A stretch of DNA of 64,000 nucleotides, taken from NCBI GenBank assembly GCA_937993755.1, contig CALKMA010000006.1:1-64000 (forward strand), given 5' to 3'. Source of the DNA: HGM13233 sp900762805 (lineage in GTDB: Bacteria; Bacillota; Clostridia; Oscillospirales; Ruminococcaceae). Positions 25,497 to 34,514 of this stretch are shown here, piece by piece. Both the position numbers and the translations under genes were made by a program. Within the stretch, counting starts at the first letter, position 1, and each line of letters starts with the position of its first letter. The notes below the pieces were generated by a model. That model worked only from the letters and a program-made list of their open reading frames with translations. It was not told where the DNA came from and made no database searches.

Positions 25497-27340
25497 GGCG
25501 CGTGGCGGCCGCGCCGGCCGGTCATGCACACAAAATGGCCGTCGTCGAGTGCTTCAAGGGGGTCGATCTGACCTCGGCGCCCTCCGGCGTGTCGCTTGAC
25601 CGCTCGCCCGACGCGCCCAATATGGTGCGCGACGTGCCGGGGCGCGTGCGCAAGCGCATGGGTTATCATCTGGTGCGGCAGTATCCCGCCCGCGTCAACG
25701 GCATCCATCGGTTCAACGGCCGGGCCGGCGTCAAGGAGCTGATCCATGCCGGCATGGCGCTCTATGACGGCGCGGCGCAGCTGGCGGCCGGTCTGGCCGA
25801 CTGCCGCTCGCAGGCCTTTCAGCTGGAGGGCCGGCTGTTCATCGCGGACGGCAAACGGCTGCTGGCCTATGACGGCAGCAGCGTCAGGCCGGCGGCACAG
25901 GGGGCCTACTGCCCATTGCTGACTGTCTCCCGTGCGCCCGATGGCGGCGGCACCGACTACCAGCCCCTCAATCTGCTGACCGGCCGCTTCCGCGAGCGCT
26001 TTCTGGCCGACGGCGTCAGCAGGGTCTATCAGCTGTCACTGTCGGAGCTGACCTCGGCGGGTGCTGTCGTCCGCATCCGGTCGGGCGAGGTGTGGGCCGA
26101 GCTTGCCGGCGGCTTCACGGTCAACGCGGCCGACGGCACGGTCACCTTTGACACGGCGCCGGCTGAGAGCGACTGCGAGGGGGCAGACGATGTCGAAATA
26201 GAGGCCGAAAAAACCGTGGCCGGCTATGCCGACCGCATCGACCGCTGCACGGTGGGCACCGTGTTCGGCGTTGACGGCAGTCAGGACCGCCTGTTTCTGT
26301 CAGGCAATCCCGACTGCCCCAATCTCGATTTCCATTCCGAGCTGGGACAGCCCGATTACTTTCCCGACACCGGCTACGGCCGGCTGGGGCAGGACAGCTG
26401 CGCCGTGGCCGGCTATCTGACGTTGGGCAGCCGCCTGCTGGCCTTCAAGAGCCGCGACGACGACGGGCGCACCATCATTATCAGAAGCGGCCGGCTGATC
26501 GACGGCCGGGCCGAGTTCCCCATCGAGAACCTGCTGCTGGCGCCGGGCGCCGTTTCGCCCCATGCCTTCGCGCCGGCCGGCGAGCCGCTGTTCCTGACAG
26601 CGGGCGGGGTCTATGCCGTCACGTCGGAGGATGTGACGGGCGACCGCGTCACCCGGAACCGCAGCTATTATATCAATGCCGCATTGCAGCGGGAGGAGCT
26701 GTCGGAGGCGGCTGCGGCGGTGTATAAGGACTTCTATATCATCGCGGCCGGCGGCAGGCTGTATCTGCTCGACCTGCTGGCCAAGGATTACCGCCGCGAC
26801 CAGCCCTATTCGGCGCACCAGTACGAGTGCTATCACTTCGACCATATCGGTGCGCGTGTGCTGACAGCCGGTGATACGCTGCGCTTTGGTACGGCGGACG
26901 GCCGTCTGTGTGAATTTTATACCGACCCGTCCGACCCGGCCAGCTACAACGACTGCGGCGCACCCATCGCCTGCCGCTGGACGACGCCCGAATTTTCCGG
27001 CAGCTCCTTTTTCAAAAACAAGGATCTGCTGCGCTATTATCTGCGCGTCATGCCGCAGCCGACCACATCGGTCAGCGTATCGGCCAAGCGCCGCGGCGCT
27101 TGGTATCTTCTCAAAAAGGACATCAGCGTCTGCCGCTATCTTTGCTTCAGCGCGCTGCGCTTTTCGGCGTTCACCTTCTGCTGCGACAGCGACCCGCAGG
27201 TGGTGGGCGGCCGGATGCGCATCAAAAAGGTGCCCTGCGGCGCGCTGCGGTTTGAAAACAGCGGCGGAAATGAGCCGTTCGCCCTGCTGGGCTTCGGCTT
27301 TGAATTCAGAGAAACAGGAGGGATCAAGCAATGGCACTGA
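25493..27340 (+). CDS. large phage structural protein, probable tail hub/stabilisation protein
   Basis: 615 residues from a TTG that overlaps the previous stop; a GTG at 25502 or ATG at 25535 are alternatives, the latter without a ribosome site. The N-terminal VDLTSAPSGVSLDRSPDAPNMVRDVPGRVRKRMGYH is the pattern seen at the start of podovirus tail-hub or tail-needle-type proteins. Later repeats of beta-rich sequence such as FLTAGGVYAVTSEDVTGDRV and YIIAAGGRLYLLDLLAKDY suggest a beta-propeller. No transmembrane or enzymatic motif is seen. Because no tape measure is present, this is probably the main piece of a short tail. Confidence 0.6.
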   Translation: MRRVAAAPAGHAHKMAVVECFKGVDLTSAPSGVSLDRSPDAPNMVRDVPGRVRKRMGYHLVRQYPARVNGIHRFNGRAGVKELIHAGMALYDGAAQLAAGLADCRSQAFQLEGRLFIADGKRLLAYDGSSVRPAAQGAYCPLLTVSRAPDGGGTDYQPLNLLTGRFRERFLADGVSRVYQLSLSELTSAGAVVRIRSGEVWAELAGGFTVNAADGTVTFDTAPAESDCEGADDVEIEAEKTVAGYADRIDRCTVGTVFGVDGSQDRLFLSGNPDCPNLDFHSELGQPDYFPDTGYGRLGQDSCAVAGYLTLGSRLLAFKSRDDDGRTIIIRSGRLIDGRAEFPIENLLLAPGAVSPHAFAPAGEPLFLTAGGVYAVTSEDVTGDRVTRNRSYYINAALQREELSEAAAAVYKDFYIIAAGGRLYLLDLLAKDYRRDQPYSAHQYECYHFDHIGARVLTAGDTLRFGTADGRLCEFYTDPSDPASYNDCGAPIACRWTTPEFSGSSFFKNKDLLRYYLRVMPQPTTSVSVSAKRRGAWYLLKKDISVCRYLCFSALRFSAFTFCCDSDPQVVGGRMRIKKVPCGALRFENSGGNEPFALLGFGFEFRETGGIKQWH

Positions 27341-27912
27341 GCACCATCACTACGGCCGCGCTGGCCGATAAGGGCGTGCGCGGCCTGCCCGATGTGCCGG
27401 GGCTGGCCAGCGGCGTCATGCAGCGGAGATTCGACGAGCTGACGCTCGACGTTGTTGTGCCGGCCTTCAACGGCCTTGTGAGCGAGCTGGCCGCGGCCGA
27501 CGGCGCACAGGCCGTCGGCTGCGGCGGGACGACGGTGGCCGGGGCGCTGGCAGACCTGAACGCCGGCCTTGCCGCCAAGGCCGACGCCGGCGCCGTGCTG
27601 CTGACCGACGGCAGCACCGCCTTTACGCCGCGCAATGACAACGACCCCGTCAACAAGAAATATGTTGACGATGCCATGCTCGCCGCCGGTGCCGGCGATA
27701 TGTGCCGGTCTGTCTATGATGCCGACAATGACGGCGTTGTTGACAAGGCCGCGGCGCTGACCGGCACGCTGCCCATAGCGGGCGGCGGCACCGGAGCTGA
27801 CACCGCCGCGGCGGCGCGCGGCAATCTCGGCGTGCTGGCAATGGCGGTTGTTGAGAGCCTGCCGGAAACGCCGGCGGCCGGCACTGTTTATTTCGTTTAC
27901 GGGGGAGCCTGA
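27331..27912 (+). CDS. phage tail-fibre-like protein
   Basis: 193 residues. The segment FTPRNDNDPVNKKYVDDAM and the downstream LPIAGGGTGADTAAAARGNLGV are recurring motifs of tail-fibre stalks. N-terminal part helical, C-terminal end VYFVYGGA. AGGAGGGATC precedes the ATG inside the end of the previous gene. Likely trimeric adsorption fibre or its base. Confidence 0.75.
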   Translation: MALSTITTAALADKGVRGLPDVPGLASGVMQRRFDELTLDVVVPAFNGLVSELAAADGAQAVGCGGTTVAGALADLNAGLAAKADAGAVLLTDGSTAFTPRNDNDPVNKKYVDDAMLAAGAGDMCRSVYDADNDGVVDKAAALTGTLPIAGGGTGADTAAAARGNLGVLAMAVVESLPETPAAGTVYFVYGGA

Positions 27913-28728
27913 ATGAAACTGGCCAATATCTATGCCGCCGATACCGCCGGCACACTGCACGGACAGGCGGCCGCGGGCACGAGCGACGGCAGCGCCCTCA
28001 ATGTGCGCGTCTGTGATGCCGGCGGCGTGATGCACGACATCCGGCGCATCATCGTGACCGATCGGGCGGGCGCGGCCGCCGCCCTTTCCAGCCGGCTGCT
28101 TGCCGCCGAGCAGGAGGATTACCGCTATGTCCGCGGGCCGCTGAGCTGCCCGGCCGGCAACTGTTTCAACAACTACTCGGAATCGGACGCGGTCGAATGG
28201 CGCGTGTCGCTCGAATGCATGATCGAGACGGCCGCCCAGACGCTGCTGGCCAGCAGCCGCCCCGGCAGCGGCTACGGGTGGGATGTCACGGCCGATGCAA
28301 AGGGACGGGTTGTGCTGAAAAGCTCCTATAACAGCAAGACGACGGTCACGACGTGGGAAACGGCGCTCACGCCCGGCGTCTGGCACACCGTCGCGCTCTA
28401 CGGCTTTATCAACAAGGCAAGCGATGTCTGGCTTTCGGTCGATGGCGGAGCGGCCGTCAAAAAGGCGGCCGGCTATAAAAGCTATACCGGCACCGCGCGG
28501 GCACTGATCATCGGTGACAGCCACCTGCTGCTGCGCGGATCGGTCATCGTCAAGGGCATCGACTGGTCGAGCCTGACGGCCCAGCGCACCCTTTCGGTGA
28601 ACATTGAAAGCGCCCCGGCGGGGCAGGCGCTTTCCCTTTCGGGCGGGGGCTACACGCTGACGGGCGGGACGGTCGAGCAGCACCGCAGGACGGTATACAG
28701 CTGGGAGCCGACCGGCCCGGTGTCATAG
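27913..28728 (+). CDS. tail-associated protein with concanavalin-like lectin domain
   Basis: 271 residues. Residues about 85-235 have a LamG/concanavalin A-like pattern: VEWRVSLECMIETAAQTLLASSRPGSGYGWDV, then PGVWHTVALYGFINKASDVWLSVDG. This fold binds sugars and is common in receptor-binding parts of fibres. It starts one base after the preceding stop and ends with VYSWEPTGPVS. The role in recognising the host surface is inferred. Confidence 0.65.
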   Translation: MKLANIYAADTAGTLHGQAAAGTSDGSALNVRVCDAGGVMHDIRRIIVTDRAGAAAALSSRLLAAEQEDYRYVRGPLSCPAGNCFNNYSESDAVEWRVSLECMIETAAQTLLASSRPGSGYGWDVTADAKGRVVLKSSYNSKTTVTTWETALTPGVWHTVALYGFINKASDVWLSVDGGAAVKKAAGYKSYTGTARALIIGDSHLLLRGSVIVKGIDWSSLTAQRTLSVNIESAPAGQALSLSGGGYTLTGGTVEQHRRTVYSWEPTGPVS

Positions 28729-28999
28729 GGCGGCGGGGATTGGAAGAACACGGGCTCTGCCGCCGCAAGGCAGGGGCGGGGGACGGAGGAAAGGCTTTTT
28801 TCTGCCGCCGCACGGTATGGCTCCGCCTGCCCTCGCCGGTCTTGACGGGGCGCGCCGGGGCAAAGCGTGTATGCGGCCCTGCGCCTGTCGGCCCGCCGTG
28901 CCCCTGCGGACAGCCGGACAAGGGGGCGCCTATCTTGAAAAATGCCCGCCGGACGGCGGGCAGGAAGGGACAAATGTATTGAAACGGGGAGGTGAAAAT

Positions 29000-29305
29000 T
29001 TGACGATCCTTGAAAAGCTGGCGGCGGTGTCCGGCAGCCTTTCGGCTGTGCTGACGCTGCTGTTGCTGCTGATTCGGCCGCTGCGTGAAAAGCTGCTCGG
29101 CTTCAAATGCATCCGCGACGGGCAGAAATGTCTGCTGCGCGCCGATATGCTGGCAACCTACTACCGCCGCTGCGACGCGCGGGCCATCCGGCAGCACGAG
29201 CTGGAAAACTTTATTTACGAATACAGCGCCTATAAGGCGCTGGGCGGCAATTCCTTTATCGACAAGATCAATCAGGAGGTCAGGAGCTGGAGGGTTTTAT
29301 CCTGA
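29000..29305 (+). CDS. phage membrane-anchored protein next to the lysis genes
   Basis: 101 residues. A hydrophobic helix VSGSLSAVLTLLLLLIRPL is followed by a cytoplasmic segment with MLATYYRRCDARAIRQHELENFIYEYSAYKALGGNSFIDKI, a block I associate with proteins next to holins in clostridial phages. The start is TTG at 29000, with GGGGAGGTG upstream. In the 271 bp before it there is only a GC-rich hairpin, TGCCCGCC/GGCGGGCA near 28943, without a T run. Confidence 0.65.
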   Translation: MTILEKLAAVSGSLSAVLTLLLLLIRPLREKLLGFKCIRDGQKCLLRADMLATYYRRCDARAIRQHELENFIYEYSAYKALGGNSFIDKINQEVRSWRVLS

Positions 29306-29501
29306 AGGCCCGCGGCTGACGCCCGGCTCAGGGGAACCGATCTTCTTTGAAGCGCCTTGCGGCTCAAAGAGAGCGATCGGAGATTGCTCCTGCTGTCCGG
29401 CGGCTATCGCGTCACGGACCTCCCAAGGCCCGCCGAACAACAAGTGAAAGAAGCAGACACACTTAAAACCGTCTGCAAAGCTTAGTATACGAGGAGAGCT
29501 T

Positions 29502-29903
29502 ATGCTGCAAAAAATCATCTGTTATCTGCCCTGTCTGGGGCTGGCGGCCGGCACCAATATCCTGCTCGGCACCTATCAAAGCGTCGGTAAGCTGCGCGAG
29601 GCCTTCAGCTGGCGGCTGCTGCTGACGGGCATCCTCAAGGCAGCCATCGTGTCGGAGGGCTTTGTTGCCCTTGCCCTCATTCTTGACAAGCTGAACGGCG
29701 CCTGCGATCTCGGCGCCTTCGCCGTCATGCCCGACGCGCTGCTGCTCGGCGTTATCGCCGTTTACTTCGGCAAATGCGCCGGCCATCTGAAGGATATCTT
29801 CGCCGTGACCGACCGGCAGCTGTCCGACGCCGGCCTGCCCGCCTATCAACCGCAGGCCGAGCCGGCCGCCCACGAGCTGCCGGAGGAGGGAGGCGAGGGC
29901 TGA
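29502..29903 (+). CDS. phage holin family protein
   Basis: 133 residues. Three to four hydrophobic segments (IICYLPCLGLAAGTNILLG; LLLTGILKAAIVSEGFVALALIL; LLLGVIAVYF) and a charged, Glu-rich C-terminal tail. This is the layout of a phage holin that would permeabilise the membrane for the peptidase encoded next. A GAGGAGAGC site precedes the ATG. Confidence 0.72.
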   Translation: MLQKIICYLPCLGLAAGTNILLGTYQSVGKLREAFSWRLLLTGILKAAIVSEGFVALALILDKLNGACDLGAFAVMPDALLLGVIAVYFGKCAGHLKDIFAVTDRQLSDAGLPAYQPQAEPAAHELPEEGGEG

Positions 29904-30691
29904 TGCCGGTGCTGACCTTTCCCAAGGCATTTGTCTATATCAGCCGCCCCTACAGCGCCGCTCACCCGGCCATCGACCTCGGCTGGGGCGCGACGGTGGG
30001 CGGCGCAACGGCACCGCTGCTGTCGCCCGGTGACGGCAGGGTCGCCGCCGTTGCCGACGGCTGCGGCTGGGACCGCGCCAGGGGCTGGGGCAACTATATC
30101 CGCATCGACCACGGAGACGGCTTTGAAACGCTGCTGGCGCACTGTCTGCGCGGCTCGTTCACCGTGAAAAAGGGCGACAGCGTCAGCCGCGGACAGGCCG
30201 TTTGCCGCATGGGCAATTCCGGCAACTGCTTCACGGCAAACGACTATCACTGCCACTATGTGGTGCTGCGCGGCGGCCGCCAGGTCGATCCGCTGCTCTA
30301 TACCCGTCTCGACGAGTCGTTCCAGACGGTCTATGACAAAACCGACAGCGCCTACACCATTGCGCGGCTGGCCGCGAACGATGCCGCCCGCTGCCGTGTC
30401 GAGCGCGACGCCGCCCGGCAGCAGCTGGAGGTCTATGCCGACCGGCTGCGCCTGCGGGCCGCGCCGGGGCTGGCGGGCGAGATCCTCGGCTATGTCCCAA
30501 CCGGCTTTTACGATGTTGACAGCGTTTTTGAACAGGATGGCTACCGCTGGTGCCGCATCGGCGGCGAGCTGTACGCGGCTGTCTGCGAGGGCTACAGCCG
30601 CCTTCATGCCCCCGCCAGCCGTGAGCGGCAGCTGGAGGATATCCTGTCCCGCATCGCGGCGCTGGCCGCCGCGGCAAAGGAGGCAAAATGA
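29903..30691 (+). CDS. M23-family peptidase with SH3-like domain (endolysin)
   Basis: 262 residues. The M23 (LytM-like) domain has the zinc ligands in HPAIDLGWG and in NDYHCHYVV, with GWGNYIRIDHGDGFETLLAHC between. A C-terminal SH3-like segment, LRLRAAPGLAGEILGYVPTG, probably binds the cell wall. No signal peptide, so export would need the holin. It starts on the stop of the holin gene (TGATG) and overlaps the next gene by four bases. It should cut peptidoglycan cross-bridges. Confidence 0.85.
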   Translation: MPVLTFPKAFVYISRPYSAAHPAIDLGWGATVGGATAPLLSPGDGRVAAVADGCGWDRARGWGNYIRIDHGDGFETLLAHCLRGSFTVKKGDSVSRGQAVCRMGNSGNCFTANDYHCHYVVLRGGRQVDPLLYTRLDESFQTVYDKTDSAYTIARLAANDAARCRVERDAARQQLEVYADRLRLRAAPGLAGEILGYVPTGFYDVDSVFEQDGYRWCRIGGELYAAVCEGYSRLHAPASRERQLEDILSRIAALAAAAKEAK

Positions 30692-31245
30692 GCTATACAG
30701 ACGTACTTTCGGCCCGTCTGCGCCGCCAGCAGCGCCAGCAGCTCGATACAAAGTATCAGGCTGACCTCGATAAACAGGCGCGTGAACGGGCCGAGGCCGA
30801 GGAGGACTTCCGCGGCGGCACCCGTTCGCTCTATGTGGAGGCAATGGAAAAGCTCCGCGACCTGCCGCAGCAGCTGGCGGCGGCGGGGCTGTGGGGCGGA
30901 TCCGGCGAGGAGCGCGGGCAGGCCATCCGCCGCGACTATATCAGCGCTCTGCGCGAGCTGGAAAAGGCGTGGGATCGCAAAAGACAGAGCCTTGACGACA
31001 CGGAGCTGCGCACGCGCACCCGCTGGCGCGAGGAGGTCGAGGAATGGAGGCTGAAGGACGCCATCGCCGCGAAGCGGGCGGCAGCGGGCGGGCGCACCGC
31101 GCGCAGCGGCGGCAAAGCAGGCGGGCAAGGGACCGCGGCCGGCCGGTCCGACGGGCAGCCGGCTGACCCGTCGGACCTGTTCACCGACCCGGAGGAGATT
31201 TACGCTTATCTCACGATGACGCAGAACAGGCAGTTCATCCGCTGA
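30688..31245 (+). CDS. coiled-coil protein at the end of the phage-like cassette
   Basis: 185 residues, very rich in Arg, Gln, Glu and Ala. It contains QQLAAAGLWGGSGEERGQAIRRDYISALRELEKAW in the middle, a Gly/Ala-rich linker at about 128-155, and an acidic end with DPEEIYAYLTMT. Such proteins recur at the end of Firmicutes late modules, but I know of no assigned role. A GCAAAGGAGGC site precedes the ATG, overlapping the peptidase gene. Confidence 0.55.
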   Translation: MSYTDVLSARLRRQQRQQLDTKYQADLDKQARERAEAEEDFRGGTRSLYVEAMEKLRDLPQQLAAAGLWGGSGEERGQAIRRDYISALRELEKAWDRKRQSLDDTELRTRTRWREEVEEWRLKDAIAAKRAAAGGRTARSGGKAGGQGTAAGRSDGQPADPSDLFTDPEEIYAYLTMTQNRQFIR

Positions 31246-31507
31246 CGGCGGCGGAGCAAAGAAAACACGCGGCGTGCGGCGAAAGCAAAGCGGATGGCTT
31301 TTGCCGCCGGACGCGGCAGGGAAAACACCCTCGCGCCGGAGAGGCATTTCCTCGGCTGAAGGCGCGGGAGACGGGGCGCCGATGCGGAAAATGCCGCTGC
31401 CGCCTGTGCGGTCCCGCTCCGGCAGCCCGCTCTATCCTGCCCCCGGCGAACGCAGAGAGGCTTACGTTACGGTTTTGCGCCGAGCGGGGCAGGGGAGAGC
31501 AGGAAGC

Positions 31508-31545
31508 AGCGCCCCGACAGGCATGCCTGTCGGGGCGCTTTTTTG
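31508..31545 (+). terminator. terminator closing the phage-like operon
   Basis: A perfect 32-base palindrome (two 16-base arms, no loop left over; central GGCATGCC) is followed by six T residues. It is the clearest plus-strand terminator after the coiled-coil gene, 260 bp downstream. The intervening 31246-31507 shows no gene. Confidence 0.85.
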
Positions 31546-31600
31546 TGTGTGCTGTGCGGCGGCGCGCTTTTTCGGGCGGCGCGCTCCTGACGCCGCGCGT

Positions 31601-32386
31601 CTATCTACCCTTCCCCTCGCGGCCGTTGAAATCGCCCAGAAAGGCGCTGTCGAGCGGGGCGTTGCACCGAACCGACAGGAAATAGCTGTCGATCAGGAAC
31701 ACGGCGGTGGGCACGGCATCCTCCAGCATTTGCGCATAGCGCTCGACGGCGGCGCGGCAGGCCGGGTCGGCTTTCTTTTTCAGGATGATGCCGCGTGTCG
31801 GCCGGACGATGTTGACAACACCGGCCAGCGGGCTGCCGCCCAGCGAGCCGAGCAGCTGATGTGTCTGACGGATGCCGCGCCAGCCGGCGCGAAGCTGCTG
31901 ACGGGTGCAGGGATAGATGCAGCGCATCAGTGTAAAGAGCCTGTCGTTCGGCTCGATGTCGGCCAGCGGACGCAGGGTCAGAGGGTCAAGGCCGTTCTGC
32001 TCGGCCAGATAGCGGTCAAGCTCCGTCTCCAGACCCAGATGGGAGATGCGGGCCTTGGCCGCCTCGCTGTCAACGGTGGGATGCAGCGCGTGGTCGCTCA
32101 CATAATGGCAGATAAGCCCGGCGGCGTAGGCGGCGGCGTAGGGCGTCCCGTTATAGACCAGCGGGCGCAGCGGCTCCAGCAGGCCGCTGACGGGACTGGC
32201 ATGAAGGCGGCTACCGACCTTGGCCACCGACCCGACGAATACGGGCGGGTGGAAGAAAAGCAGGTCGGGCCCCAGCGAGCCGACGAGATATTCATCCAGC
32301 TGCTCGGTAAAGAGGCGGCGGTTGGGACAGTCCAACCGATCAAGCACCTTTTTGGCAAACAGGATATGTGCATATACGGATGGCAT
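31601..32386 (-). CDS. zinc-dependent phospholipase C family protein
   Basis: 261 residues. Members of the zinc phospholipase C/P1-type fold bind three zinc ions through histidines and aspartates. Visible ligands include His in SVYAHILFAKKV, Asp in GSLGPDLLFF and the block GLICHYVSDHALHP. No signal peptide, so it may act inside the cell and its substrate is unknown. The start at 32386 follows GGAGGGTTGTCT on the minus strand; an ATG two codons earlier lacks spacing. The gene stands next to a PLP enzyme on the same strand. Confidence 0.85.
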   Translation of the reverse strand: MPSVYAHILFAKKVLDRLDCPNRRLFTEQLDEYLVGSLGPDLLFFHPPVFVGSVAKVGSRLHASPVSGLLEPLRPLVYNGTPYAAAYAAGLICHYVSDHALHPTVDSEAAKARISHLGLETELDRYLAEQNGLDPLTLRPLADIEPNDRLFTLMRCIYPCTRQQLRAGWRGIRQTHQLLGSLGGSPLAGVVNIVRPTRGIILKKKADPACRAAVERYAQMLEDAVPTAVFLIDSYFLSVRCNAPLDSAFLGDFNGREGKGR

Positions 32387-32441
32387 AGACAACCCTCCTT
32401 AGGGGATCGATTACCATTCTAAAGCATAAATGTGAACAAAT

Positions 32442-33668
32442 CTACCTGTTTTTTGCGGCTTCCAGCTTTTCCGCCGCCAAAAGAAAGGCGCGGCGGGCGT
32501 AATCGAGGTGGATGCCGCCCTGCAGATAGAGCACATACGGCTCGCGCAGCGGGGCGTCGCACGAAAGCTCGATGGAGGAGCCGTTGGTGAACGAGCCGCT
32601 GGCCATGATGACGTCGCAGCCGTAGCCCGGCATGGGGTAGCCCTCCGGCACGGCAAAGCTGTCGATGGGCGAGAGCGATTGGATGGCGCGGCAGAACAGC
32701 GTGACGGCCTCCTCGCTGCCCAGCGATATGGCGTCAACGATGTCGCCGCGGCGGGCGTTGTAGGCGGGCACGACGGGGTAGCCGAGCAGCTCGCACATGC
32801 GCGAGCAGTAGACGGCCGATTTGAGCGCCTGCTCAACGACCGAGGGGGCAAAATACAGCCCCAGAAACATCTCGCGGTGGCCCTGCGGCACCGAGCCGAG
32901 CTCGCGTCCGGTGCCGGGGGCGGTCAGGCGGTGTTCGCAAAGCGCGACATATTCTTTCCGGCCGGCGATATAGCCGCCCGTCTGGGCAATGGCCCCGCCG
33001 ATGTTCTTGAGAAAGGAGCCGACGATGAGATCGGCGCCGGCCGAGAGCGGCTCGTCGGCCTCGACGAATTCGCCGTAGCAGTTGTCGCACAGGATAACGG
33101 CGTTCGGGTTGCCGGCGCGGATGGCGCGGCAGACGACGGCGATATCGGGCAGCGTCAGTGTGTCGCGCAGGCTGTAGCCGCGGGAGCGCTGCACCAGCAC
33201 CACATCGGCGCCTTTGGCTTCGCGGGCGATGGCTTCAAGGTCGGGCCGCGTGCCGGCTGTCGGCACAAAGCGGTACTCGACGCCGAACTCGGTCAGCGAG
33301 CCGACGCCCGGCTTGCTGATAACGGTCTGCAGGGTATCATACGGCTCGCCGACCGCCGAGAGCAGCCGCATGCTGGGGCGCAGCAGGCCAAACAGCGCTA
33401 CCGTCAGCGCGTGGGTGCCGCTCATAAAGGCCGCGCGGCAGAGGGCGTCCTCCGCGCCGACGATATCGGCCAGCAGGCCGTCGAGCGCGTCGCGCCCGAT
33501 GTCGCCGTAGCCGTAGCCGGTGGAGGGCGCGAACATGGCGCTGGAAACACGGTTTTTGACAAAAGCGTCCTGTACGCGGGCGCGGTTGATGGCGGCCGTT
33601 TCCTCGATCGAGGCAAATACCGGTGCGCAGTCGGCCATGATGCGGCGGTCAAATTCTTTCAGATCCAT
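32442..33668 (-). CDS. methionine gamma-lyase family PLP enzyme (YnbB-like)
   Basis: 408 residues, of the fold-type I PLP family often annotated as methionine gamma-lyase or aluminium resistance protein. The PLP lysine is expected in LIVGSFLKNIGGAIAQTGGYIAG. Other signatures are APSTGYGYGDIGRD near residue 50 and ILCDNCYGEFVEADEP before the lysine. The true substrate in this family is not firmly known. The ATG at 33668 has AAGGAGCATCC upstream. 845 bp of repeat-containing DNA separate it from the next minus-strand gene. Confidence 0.85.
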   Translation of the reverse strand: MDLKEFDRRIMADCAPVFASIEETAAINRARVQDAFVKNRVSSAMFAPSTGYGYGDIGRDALDGLLADIVGAEDALCRAAFMSGTHALTVALFGLLRPSMRLLSAVGEPYDTLQTVISKPGVGSLTEFGVEYRFVPTAGTRPDLEAIAREAKGADVVLVQRSRGYSLRDTLTLPDIAVVCRAIRAGNPNAVILCDNCYGEFVEADEPLSAGADLIVGSFLKNIGGAIAQTGGYIAGRKEYVALCEHRLTAPGTGRELGSVPQGHREMFLGLYFAPSVVEQALKSAVYCSRMCELLGYPVVPAYNARRGDIVDAISLGSEEAVTLFCRAIQSLSPIDSFAVPEGYPMPGYGCDVIMASGSFTNGSSIELSCDAPLREPYVLYLQGGIHLDYARRAFLLAAEKLEAAKNR

Positions 33669-33814
33669 GGATGCTCCTTGATGGTATGCCGGCAGGCAGA
33701 AATGCGGTGGGGGGAAGGGCGGGATGCGCCGAGCGCGGGTCGGATGAACGCACAGCAGGCTCGGCTCACGCGCCCCGCAAGGGAAGACACGGGCCGGACA
33801 GGCACACAGCCAAC

Positions 33815-34395
33815 TCAGACGGCCGAACCATGCTTTTTGCGGGAATGGTGCGCGCCTTTTGCGGGATGGGTGAGCTTGAGGCGCCGCTCGCTGTTCGGCC
33901 GCTTGCGGAAAAAGGGTGTGCTTTGGCGGACCTGCGCCCGCTGGCGGCCGCTTTGCGGAAAGCGGGCGCCGGCTGATGCCGGCCATCGAATGCTTTCGGG
34001 AAAGGGCATTTCGGCCGGTTTTTCAGGAAAAATGCGGCGGCACATGGGCAGCCCCGAAGGCACGCCGCTGTTTTTGGAGGATATGGGCGGTCGGGTTGAC
34101 TCAGGCGGCCGAACCATGCTTTTTGCGGGAATGGTGCGCGCCTTTTGCGGGATGGGTGAGCTTGAGGCGCCGCTCGCTGTTCGGCCGCTTGCGGAAAAAG
34201 GGTGTGCTTTGGCGGACCTGCGCCCGCTGGCGGCCGCTTTGCGGAAAGCGGCCGCGGCTGATGCCGGCCGCCGAATACTTTCGGAAAAGGGCATTTCGGC
34301 CGGTCTTTCAAGAAAAATGCGGCGCGGCGGCACATGGGCAGCCCCGAAGGCACGCCGTTGTTTTTGGGGGATATGGGCGGTCAGCCGGCCTCGGA
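33815..34395. repeat. two-unit 286-bp tandem repeat between minus-strand genes
   Basis: The segment beginning GGCCGAACCATGCTTTTTGC starts at 33821 and again at 34107, a period of 286 bp; the units are nearly identical and a third is not present. Each contains a strong hairpin; in the second copy, 11-bp arms GCGGCCGCTTT and AAAGCGGCCGC flank GCGG (34232-34257). 286 is not a multiple of three, so long frames across it are artefacts. The remainder of 33669-34514 shows nothing recognised. Confidence 0.88.
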
Positions 34396-34514
34396 AGACG
34401 ATCGGCCGCTTTTCAGGACAGATGCCCGGATATTTTGGAGGCTTTGGCCGCCCGCCTGCCGCCCTGTCCCGCTGCTTGCCTGACGGTCAGAACCGGCGTC
34501 TCGCGATGCCGGCC

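Larger units (their letters stand above)
19800..31545 (+). mobile_element. phage-like structural and lysis cassette (podovirus-like, no integrase seen)
   Basis: Sixteen plus-strand genes in phage late-module order: Cys-rich protein, small and large terminase, membrane mini-protein, portal, zinc-ribbon protein, scaffold-like protein, major capsid, connector, large hub-like protein, fibre, lectin-like protein, membrane protein, holin-like protein, M23 peptidase, coiled-coil protein. It ends at a strong terminator. No integrase, repressor, replication genes, tail tube or tape measure was found, and no flanking repeats were seen. Base composition is like the host's. It may be a remnant, a satellite or a domesticated particle. 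Outer limits are approximate. Confidence 0.75.

Noticed and set aside
21804..25529. 1241-residue open frame on the minus strand across the phage cassette
   Set aside because: Antisense to portal, scaffold-like and capsid genes with good signatures and ribosome sites; the frame stays open because of high GC.
28740..28982. 80-residue frame between the lectin-like and membrane genes
   Set aside because: TTG start without a ribosome site, Gly/Arg/Pro-rich shadow-like sequence and no family.
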